From contig JBBSDP010000010.1 in NCBI GenBank assembly GCA_038240605.1, positions 1 to 64,000 on the forward strand: a DNA stretch of 64,000 bases, given 5' to 3'. The notes below the pieces were generated by a model. That model saw only the letters and a program-made list of their open reading frames with translations, searched no databases and was not told the DNA's origin. This DNA is from JBBSDP01 sp038240605 (GTDB lineage: Bacteria > Planctomycetota > Phycisphaerae > Tepidisphaerales > Tepidisphaeraceae). Positions 57,982-64,000 of the stretch are shown piece by piece (positions within the stretch are counted from its first letter, which is position 1; the number at the start of each line of letters is the position of its first letter). The position numbers and the translations under genes are program-made.

Positions 57982-59718
57982 TCACAATTTTTCGCCAGCG
58001 GGTTGACCACTGCCCTGCGTAATGGTGAGGACTCGATCGACTGCGCCGCCGGGAAAACGTTCGCGCTTCCCGTCGGGCCAGAGGATGTCGTTTGCATCGA
58101 TCTTGTCGGCCTTTCCCAAACCGAAATGAGCGCGGGGGTCGTTGCTGCTGCAATAGCTGTAGCCGGCAAAGATCGGGCGCGTCCATTTGCGGCCGCCTGC
58201 GGAAATCTCGACTTGCGCCCCCAAGGCATCGCGCTTTGCGGTGAGGGCGCGCAGCATCAGCCAGTGGTTTCCGTCGGCGGGGGCGACGTTCTTATACAGG
58301 TGCAGCGTATTATCGACGCTGTTGGTCAGGAGATCGACCCGGCCATCATTCGAGATCGACCCGAAGGCCAGCCCGCGAGTGCTTTCGATGTGTGCGGTAA
58401 AATCGCCGGCGCGGGAAGTCACATCACTGAAGTGGCCGTTGCCGTCCCCGCGGAAAAGCAGGTTCGGCTCGGCATACAAATTCCAGAACGGCGTCAGGTG
58501 CGCGCCCGGCAGCGGTGTGCCGCGGGAGACTCTCCCGTTCACCACTGCAACATCGAGATTCCCGTCATTGTCAAAGTCGAAGCACCCGCAGCCCCACCCG
58601 GTGTACGGAAGATCGAACTGCGCCATCCCCCCCGCCGCCGACTTGTCGGCGAACGTGCCATCCTCCCTGGGCATGTACAAGGTGTTCTTCTCATTCCGGA
58701 AATGGGTGATGAAGAGCGACAATCGCCCGTTGTTGAGAACGTCGCCCACCGTGACGCCCATTCCCGCCTCGGCCCTGCCCATGCCGCTGAAGGCGACGCC
58801 CCGCTCGATGGCTTCATCCTTGAATGTGCCGTCGTGCTGATTGACGTAGAGGTTCTGCCGCTCCTCATCGTTGGCGATGTAAAAGTCGACCCACCCGTCG
58901 CCGGTGAGATCGGCGCAGACCACGCCCCACCCGCGGCCGGGATAAGTGACTCCGGCTTTCTGGGTCACATCGGTAAAGGTGCCGTCGCCGTTGTTGTGAT
59001 AGAGCGAAACACCGATGCCCTTGAAGTTGGATGGCCCGCAATAGTCGCGTTTGCCATCATCGCCGGGACAGACCCGGCCCGCATCGAACTCCGCGAAGCG
59101 CACGACAAGCAGATCGAGCAAGCCGTCGCGATCGTAATCGACGAACGTGGCGGATGAGCTCCATATCGGCTGGTCAAGCGCCAATCCCGCTCGCTTCGTC
59201 ACATCCGTGAAAGTTCCGTTGCCGTTGTTGTGATACAGGGCGTTGTGCCCGAACGCGGTGATGTATACGTCGGGGAACCCGTCGTTGTCGTAGTCCCCCA
59301 CCGCCACGCCGTGGGCATAGCCAAAGCTCTTCAAGCCCCCGGCGTTGGGAACTTCGCGGAACGAACCATTCACTTCCTGATGGAAGAGCCGATTGGGTAC
59401 GGTTTCATCGAGATGCCCCGGCCGGCCGTGACAGATCTGCAGGATGTCTAATTGGCCGTCATTATCGTAATCCAGAAACGCCACACCGCCGGCTGTCGTT
59501 TCGGGCGTCGCGTAGGTGCCGTCGGGCCAGTTCGGCGTCGGGCCGGGCAAGCCCTTCTCGGTGGTGACCTCCTTGAAGAGCGGGGCGCCAGCATCGGAAC
59601 CGCCGCCCTTGGTCCCCGTTCTGTCACAGCCGAAAAACAGCCCCAGTATGATTGCGAGGCACGCCAGGGTCCCGCGGAACCATCTGCCTTCCAATGGTTT
59701 CAAAGCGTTCACGCTCAT
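57982..59718 (-). CDS. CRTAC1-family FG-GAP repeat lipoprotein with ASPIC/UnbV domain
   Basis: 578 residues. A signal ends in LGLFFGC (lipobox). Multiple FG-GAP/VCBS blades carry Ca-binding DxDxDG loops (FLDYDNDGQLDI; GDYDNDGFPDVYIT; VDYDRDGLLDLLVV; DLTGDGWVDFYIAND; FDFDNDGNLDVAVVNG), giving a beta-propeller. The C-terminal ASPIC/UnbV domain begins HWLMLRALTAKRDALGAQV and has HFGLGKADKIDANDILWPDG. Such surface proteins bind ligands or matrix; they are abundant in planctomycetes. Downstream lies the intron-like remnant. Confidence 0.9.
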   Translation of the reverse strand: MSVNALKPLEGRWFRGTLACLAIILGLFFGCDRTGTKGGGSDAGAPLFKEVTTEKGLPGPTPNWPDGTYATPETTAGGVAFLDYDNDGQLDILQICHGRPGHLDETVPNRLFHQEVNGSFREVPNAGGLKSFGYAHGVAVGDYDNDGFPDVYITAFGHNALYHNNGNGTFTDVTKRAGLALDQPIWSSSATFVDYDRDGLLDLLVVRFAEFDAGRVCPGDDGKRDYCGPSNFKGIGVSLYHNNGDGTFTDVTQKAGVTYPGRGWGVVCADLTGDGWVDFYIANDEERQNLYVNQHDGTFKDEAIERGVAFSGMGRAEAGMGVTVGDVLNNGRLSLFITHFRNEKNTLYMPREDGTFADKSAAGGMAQFDLPYTGWGCGCFDFDNDGNLDVAVVNGRVSRGTPLPGAHLTPFWNLYAEPNLLFRGDGNGHFSDVTSRAGDFTAHIESTRGLAFGSISNDGRVDLLTNSVDNTLHLYKNVAPADGNHWLMLRALTAKRDALGAQVEISAGGRKWTRPIFAGYSYCSSNDPRAHFGLGKADKIDANDILWPDGKRERFPGGAVDRVLTITQGSGQPAGEKL

Positions 59719-59792
59719 AAATCACCGCCGGCAACGCGCGCCTCTCCGTCTATCGTCCTCGAACCGATATCGCTTTCCAGGCAAAAGGAAGA

Positions 59793-59819
59793 GGGCCGGA
59801 CTTTTTTCGAGTCCGGCCC
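59793..59819 (-). terminator. Terminator after the PEP-CTERM gene
   Basis: GGGCCGGACT (59793-59802) pairs perfectly with AGTCCGGCCC (59810-59819) around a 7-nt A/T loop. On the minus strand it is followed by CTCTTCCTTTTG. It lies 36 bases past the PEP-CTERM stop. Confidence 0.7.
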
Positions 59820-59854
59820 CAATTTCCGTTGGAAGATCAAGCAATCGTTCTGAC

Positions 59855-60607
59855 TCAGGCGCGGCGACGGCGGGCGATCAAGCCCATCGCACCGAGACCG
59901 AGCAAGCCGAGGCTGGCGGGTTCAGGAACCTGCACGAGCTGAAAGCCAGCGACGCCGAAACCATCACCTCCTCCGCCCAGATGTTGGACGGTGAGGGTAA
60001 GGACCCCGGCGGTTGGGCTAACATTGTCGAACTGGATGTAATTCCCTGCGTCGTAGGTTCCGATCGGGTTCGTGTTGGTGGACCGGACGTACGGGGTCGA
60101 GTTGCTTCCTGCTTGCTCACCGGTGTAATAAGAGGTCGATCCGACCGTCGAGATGGCAGTCGGGCCGGCGTTGTTCACCGTCGTGTACTCGATAAGGTTG
60201 TAGGTGCCGGTGGGAAGGTTATTGAAGGTGAACGTGCCGGTCACTCCGTTCATCTTGATGACTCCATAGAGCAGCTCTTGATCGCCAGTAGGGCTGGCTT
60301 GGATCCCTCCGTTGATGCTGTTCCACGAATCGTTGGCGGAATAACCGAGGGTGACCCCCGTCGCCGCACCGCTTGCGTCATTCAGGAACCCGGTGGTGCT
60401 GTTGTTGTCGTTGTCGTCGACGTTGTTGAAATTTATCTGCGGGACGACGCCGGCAGAGTCGCCTGCCGGGATCGTGGGACCGGTATTCCCGCCTCCGTCT
60501 CTGCCTTGAAAACTGACTCCGATGTATGGGATTGGTGCCGCGGAACTGAACGAACTGATCGCGCCACCGACAAGGGCGGCAGCAACAGCCAATGCTTTGA
60601 GCTTCAT
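59855..60607 (-). CDS. PEP-CTERM anchored secreted protein
   Basis: 250 residues. A signal peptide (KALAVAAALVGGAISSFSSA) is followed by a beta-rich domain of about 200 residues with many Asn/Thr/Gly. The classic PEP-CTERM tail is VPEPASLGLLGLGAMGLIARRRR: the VPEP motif, a hydrophobic helix and an Arg-rich end, recognised by exosortase. TAGGAGGAG precedes the ATG. It overlaps the TPR gene stop by 4 bases, so they are co-transcribed. The specific binding partner is unknown. Confidence 0.9.
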   Translation of the reverse strand: MKLKALAVAAALVGGAISSFSSAAPIPYIGVSFQGRDGGGNTGPTIPAGDSAGVVPQINFNNVDDNDNNSTTGFLNDASGAATGVTLGYSANDSWNSINGGIQASPTGDQELLYGVIKMNGVTGTFTFNNLPTGTYNLIEYTTVNNAGPTAISTVGSTSYYTGEQAGSNSTPYVRSTNTNPIGTYDAGNYIQFDNVSPTAGVLTLTVQHLGGGGDGFGVAGFQLVQVPEPASLGLLGLGAMGLIARRRRA

Positions 60608-61617
60608 ACTCTCCTCCTATAGGAGCAAAGAAGCAACTCCCGCTTCAGACTATTGGCGGTTCGATCATTCGGATTGATCGCCAGCGCTGCGTCGCAGTCG
60701 GCGAGTGCGCCTTCGATGTCGTGGCCTGACGCCTTGGCCGCTGACCTTTTCAGATACAAGTGGACCAGCAGCGGGTCAGACGCCGCTGAACGGTGCTGCG
60801 CTCGCGGACCAATCAGCAGATTAAGATCGGCAATGCCCTGCGCCAGCTGCCGCGACTTGATGTAATAGCACGAGCGATCGTAGCGGGCGTCGAACGCCTG
60901 CGGGACAATGCGGATCGCCTCGTTCCAATCACTCATCGCCTTATTGAACTGGCCGAGGGATTGGTACGCGACCCCGCGATTGGTCAGGGAATCGGCCTGG
61001 TCGTGGTTCAACTCCAGGGCCTGCGAAAAATCGGCAATGGCGGCTGAGAATTCCGCTTTGCGCAAGTGAGCGAGGCCCCGATTGTTGAAGGCGCCAGACA
61101 GGTGCGGCTGGAGCCTGATCGCTTCATCCGCGTCATGAATCGCATCATCGAAGTTACCAAGTTCGACCTGAATTCCAGCGCGCAGCGAGTATGCCCCCGG
61201 ATGATCCGCTTTGCGCGCCAGTGCCAGCGCGATGTCGGACAGCGCTTGCTGAAGTTGGCCCATCGACTCGCGAACGATTGCCTGCTCGAGACAGGGCTGC
61301 GGGTCGGAGGGAGCAAGCGTCATCGCCTCGCCCAGGTCGGCCAGCGCCGCTTCAAATTGACGGCCTTCGGCATAGGCGCGGGCGCGCTTCACACGGGCGT
61401 CAACGAATTTCGGATCCGTCTGAACGGCATCGGAATATCGGCGCAACGCCGTATCGACGTCTCCTTGAAGAAAAAACGCGTCCCCCTGCGCCACCGATTC
61501 CGCCGCGGATGGCCCGGCCGGCGAGGCCGCGCGTTTGCAACCGGATGCGCCCAGGGCGCATCCCAAAATCGCGACCGAGGCGAGGCGCCGGAGAAAAAGT
61601 AACCTGATGTACTTCAT
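60604..61617 (-). CDS. TPR-repeat lipoprotein
   Basis: 337 residues. Signal ending ALGASGC (lipobox), then about seven TPRs: AVQTDPKFVDARVKRARAYAEG, LEQAIVRESMGQLQQALSDIAL, AFNNRGLAHLRKAEFSAAIADFSQALELNHDQA, SLTNRGVAYQSLGQFNKAMSDWNEAI and others. It is a periplasmic/outer-membrane scaffold encoded with a PEP-CTERM protein, so the two may act together in envelope assembly (inference). Confidence 0.88.
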   Translation of the reverse strand: MKYIRLLFLRRLASVAILGCALGASGCKRAASPAGPSAAESVAQGDAFFLQGDVDTALRRYSDAVQTDPKFVDARVKRARAYAEGRQFEAALADLGEAMTLAPSDPQPCLEQAIVRESMGQLQQALSDIALALARKADHPGAYSLRAGIQVELGNFDDAIHDADEAIRLQPHLSGAFNNRGLAHLRKAEFSAAIADFSQALELNHDQADSLTNRGVAYQSLGQFNKAMSDWNEAIRIVPQAFDARYDRSCYYIKSRQLAQGIADLNLLIGPRAQHRSAASDPLLVHLYLKRSAAKASGHDIEGALADCDAALAINPNDRTANSLKRELLLCSYRRRV

Positions 61618-61679
61618 GGGATTCCCGCACTCTCCCGATCAGAGTGGCTTGCTCAAAATAGACCTATCGAGGAAACATG

Positions 61680-62255
61680 CTATTCCGTCGGCGGCAGTTT
61701 TCCGAGCTTTCGTTGAAGGGAGCGCCGGTGCAGCCCCAAGCGTCGGGCGGCCCGCGAGATGTTGCCGTCGCAGTCGTGCAGGATTCGCTGGATGTGTTCC
61801 CACTCGACGCGCGCCAGCGATGGGATCGTCGCCGTAGCCGCGGCTTCAGCGGCGGCGGCGGGCACGCGGGCCGCGGCCGTGCCGCCGAGGTTGAAGGCCG
61901 CGAGGATCTGGTCGGCGTCGAGCGGCTTGGTCAGGTAATTGATGGCGCCACGGCGCACCGCCTCGACCGCTGTTGCGATGCTCCCGTAACCGGTGAGCAC
62001 GACCACCTGCATCGCCGGGTCGAGCGAGACCAGGTCGCGCACCACGTCCAGGCCTGAGCCGCCCGGCATGCGAAGGTCCACGACAGCAGCCTGCGCCCCG
62101 TGGCGACGCGCTAGGACGACCGCTTCTTCAGGGCTGTCGGCGCCATAGGCGTGCAGACCGCGGGCCTCGATCGCCTTGACGAGCCGTCCGCGGAACGCCG
62201 CATCGTCGTCCACCACGAGAAACCGTCGCGCCGATGAATGATCGCCGAGAGACAT
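61680..62255 (-). CDS. regA: RegA/PrrA-type response regulator
   Basis: 191 residues. Receiver (FLVVDDDAAFRGRLVKAIE, phosphorylatable Asp in AAVVDLRMPGGSGLDV, Thr in VVLTGYGSIATAVEAVRRGA, Lys in YLTKPL) linked by an Ala/Pro-rich stretch to a Fis-type HTH: EWEHIQRILHDCDGNISRAARRLGLHRRSLQRKL. This is the layout of the redox regulators RegA/PrrA/ActR. It lies 57 bases after a RegB-like kinase on the same strand. Confidence 0.93.
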   Translation of the reverse strand: MSLGDHSSARRFLVVDDDAAFRGRLVKAIEARGLHAYGADSPEEAVVLARRHGAQAAVVDLRMPGGSGLDVVRDLVSLDPAMQVVVLTGYGSIATAVEAVRRGAINYLTKPLDADQILAAFNLGGTAAARVPAAAAEAAATATIPSLARVEWEHIQRILHDCDGNISRAARRLGLHRRSLQRKLGKLPPTE

Positions 62256-62312
62256 GCGGCCTCATTCTATTCCGATGGGCGGCGACCGCCATCGCGCCTG
62301 CGCCGATCGCGA

Positions 62313-63722
62313 TCACACCTGCCTCGGTGCGTTCGTCTCGTGGATCGAGTTATTCGGTTCGCCTGACGGACTGGATGTGGCGACGGGCATCTCCAGGACG
62401 CAGCGCGTTCCTTCGCCGGGGCGGGATTCCAGCGAGAAGCTCCCGCCGCACCGCTCGGCCACCAGGCGAACGAGGAACAGTCCAAGCCCCATTCCCTTGC
62501 CCGGCTGCTTGGTTGTGAAGAAGGGCTCGCCGACCCGGCGCAGCATCTCCTGTGGGATCCCTGGCCCTCGATCGCGTACCTCGAATCGAACGGCGTCGTC
62601 CCGCTGTGCCATGTCGAGCCACACCTGCGATTCGGAACCGCTGGCATCGAACGCGTTGCGCAGGAGGACCAGCAGGGCCTGTTCGGTCGCCCGCGGGGGG
62701 AGCATCGCCGTCAGCGTCGGGGGAACGCAGCGTACCTGGAGACGTGCCGCTTCCTCGTCGCGCAGGTCCTGCCGCAGACGGGATGCGAGCTGCGCAAGCG
62801 ACACCTGCGAGCGGTGCGTGATGTCTTCATCCACGTCCAGCCGCATCCGGCCAAGGATGGCGCGGCATCGATCAACCTCACGACGAATCAGTCGTGCGTC
62901 GTCCCGGACTGAACGCGCCAGCGTGTCGGCAGACGCCATTCCCGCGGGACGACCCGCCGTATCGCCCGCGACCGCGGCGGTCCTCGCAGCCATGGGTTCA
63001 CAACTCAGCTCCAGCTCGCGGGCGACAATGGCGATCGTTCCCAGCGGCGTGTTCAGCTCGTGGGCGGCGCCGGCCGCCAGGGTGGTGAGGGCGGCGAGTT
63101 GTTCGTTGTTTGCCGCCCGCTCGTGCGCCTCGGCCAGCTCGCGCTCGCGCTGGCGAAGCGAGCGGATCACGCGGCCGATGAACGTCGCGATCAGCACCGA
63201 GACCAGGACCAGTGCCGTCCAATCACCTGCCCGCGCGGCCCAGAGAGGAAGCGGCTGTGCGCTCGAGAGTGGCTGGTACCAGAGGAAGAGGACGCCGTAA
63301 CAGGCAGCTACGGTCGCCACCACGGTCCACGTCCACCCCGCCCCCAGCACGATCACCGCCATGGCAACGTGGACGAGGTAGAGCGACGCGAAGGGGTTCT
63401 GCGATCCGCCGGTGAAATAGAGCAGCGCCGATAGCAGGCACACGTCCAGCAACAGCACGGCGCCAACGAGCCACCCGGGCGGACGAACCAGCTTCAGTCC
63501 CAGCGTCAGCGCGACGTTGGAGGCCGCGGTGGCGAAGATGATCGCCGCAATGGGGCCCAGCGGCAGCCGGAGGTGCAGGACCAGGATGGCCGCCAGCGTG
63601 GCGGTCAGCTGGCCGATCACTGCCAACCAGCGCAGGCGAGTCAGCGCCGCCAGCACGATCCGCGGCTCATGGACCGAAGCGAGCAGAAGGTAAATCGCCG
63701 GCCGGCGTGGAATCTCAGGCAC
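62313..63722 (-). CDS. regB: RegB/PrrB-type redox sensor histidine kinase
   Basis: 469 residues with about six N-terminal membrane helices. The quinone-site motif is FTGGSQNPFASLYLVHVAMAV (GGxxNPF). HisKA is AAGAAHELNTPLGTIAIVA, and HATPase has VLLRNAFDASGSE, VRDRGPGI and GKGMGLGLFLV. RegB senses the membrane quinone redox state and phosphorylates RegA, controlling respiration and energy metabolism. Cytoplasmic linker residues 185-215 are basic/charged. Operon with regA. Confidence 0.93.
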   Translation of the reverse strand: MPEIPRRPAIYLLLASVHEPRIVLAALTRLRWLAVIGQLTATLAAILVLHLRLPLGPIAAIIFATAASNVALTLGLKLVRPPGWLVGAVLLLDVCLLSALLYFTGGSQNPFASLYLVHVAMAVIVLGAGWTWTVVATVAACYGVLFLWYQPLSSAQPLPLWAARAGDWTALVLVSVLIATFIGRVIRSLRQRERELAEAHERAANNEQLAALTTLAAGAAHELNTPLGTIAIVARELELSCEPMAARTAAVAGDTAGRPAGMASADTLARSVRDDARLIRREVDRCRAILGRMRLDVDEDITHRSQVSLAQLASRLRQDLRDEEAARLQVRCVPPTLTAMLPPRATEQALLVLLRNAFDASGSESQVWLDMAQRDDAVRFEVRDRGPGIPQEMLRRVGEPFFTTKQPGKGMGLGLFLVRLVAERCGGSFSLESRPGEGTRCVLEMPVATSSPSGEPNNSIHETNAPRQV

Positions 63723-63840
63723 CGCCTGATTCTATCCATGGGGTGCGCTGATTGCAGGAGTCACGCTGCGGCGCACAAGCCGCCACGAGGTTGAGCTGAG
63801 CGTCGTGAACCCGGACGCGCGCCGCATCGCGCGATCCGAT

Positions 63841-64000
63841 TCACCTGGGCTCTTCGTACAGCGCAGGATCGTCCTGGTTACCCACGTGTCGGGTCATGGC
63901 CCGGCCGCTGGGCCAGAGGGGCGTTAAGAGCATGAACGCGACCAGCGCCGGCAGCAGGTTGGGGAGCAGTGAATGGTTCAACAGGCAGCCGGCGAGGCTG
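63841..64000 (-). CDS. C-terminal fragment of a membrane protein (runs off window)
   Basis: The last 53 codons read SLAGCLLNHSLLPNLLPALV..., then AFMLLTPLWPSGRAMTRH and an acidic/polar end DPALYEEPR. One hydrophobic helix is visible. The gene begins beyond the right edge, so no family can be named. Confidence 0.5.
   Translation of the reverse strand, partial: SLAGCLLNHSLLPNLLPALVAFMLLTPLWPSGRAMTRHVGNQDDPALYEEPR

Noticed and set aside
1..64000. CRISPR array, rRNA, tRNA, tmRNA or RNase P RNA
   Set aside because: No spacer-repeat pattern was seen, and no rRNA, tRNA cloverleaf or conserved core motif of tmRNA/RNase P was recognised in the gaps that were read.

Overview
The window is high-GC DNA from a Gram-negative, peptidoglycan-synthesising bacterium. 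It most likely comes from a planctomycete of the Phycisphaerae/Tepidisphaera kind. The signs are a Planctomycetes/Verrucomicrobia-restricted Minf_1886/TIGR04138-type protein, a DUF1570 putative peptidase, a PEP-CTERM protein, a CRTAC1/ASPIC-UnbV repeat protein, Thr/Pro/Ala-rich tails on exported proteins, LpxA and an Mla system, and a division/cell-wall (dcw) gene set with no ftsA or ftsZ after ftsQ. The taxonomic call is inference; no rRNA gene is present.

Layout. 1-9.7 kb: a two-component system (minus) divergent from a tripartite RND efflux operon (TolC-like lipoprotein, adaptor, pump; plus), followed by a phosphatase-like lipoprotein. 9.8-15.3 kb: a secreted retropepsin-like protease, a CBM20 protein, WrbA, a 900-bp gene-free zone made of a large degenerate inverted repeat, a LutA-type protein, ThyX and a decayed HigBA module. 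15.3-23.3 kb: an FHA-GAF histidine kinase, a second TolC-like protein, a Minf_1886 protein, a flippase-like membrane protein, HPRT and a PH-domain protein. 23.4-24.7 kb: two copies of a perfect palindrome of at least 50 bp, one of which splits a small membrane-protein gene. 24.9-28.9 kb: a PAS hybrid histidine kinase with a response regulator-PP2C phosphatase.

29.2-45.7 kb is the cell-wall/division region, transcribed on the minus strand in the order mraY, ftsW, murG, murC, murB, ddl, ftsQ, a membrane protein, mraZ, rsmH, a LysM protein and an FtsL-like protein. MurD, murE, murF and ftsI are not here. Two toxin-antitoxin modules and lpxA sit in the gaps on the opposite strand. 45.7-49.7 kb holds mlaD, mlaF and mlaE, interrupted by a DUF1570 gene. 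49.8-55.5 kb is a three-gene ABC exporter cluster. The remainder has a ROK sugar kinase, a lipoprotein, a probable group II intron remnant, a CRTAC1 protein, a PEP-CTERM/TPR pair and a RegB/RegA redox-type two-component system.

The most unusual material is intergenic. Deleting exactly 56 bp of one palindrome restores a 56-codon membrane-protein frame. Several hairpins are built from 6-7-nt tandem units. Two DnaA-box-like sites lie upstream of mraZ, and a 763-bp gene-free interval separates mraZ from rsmH.
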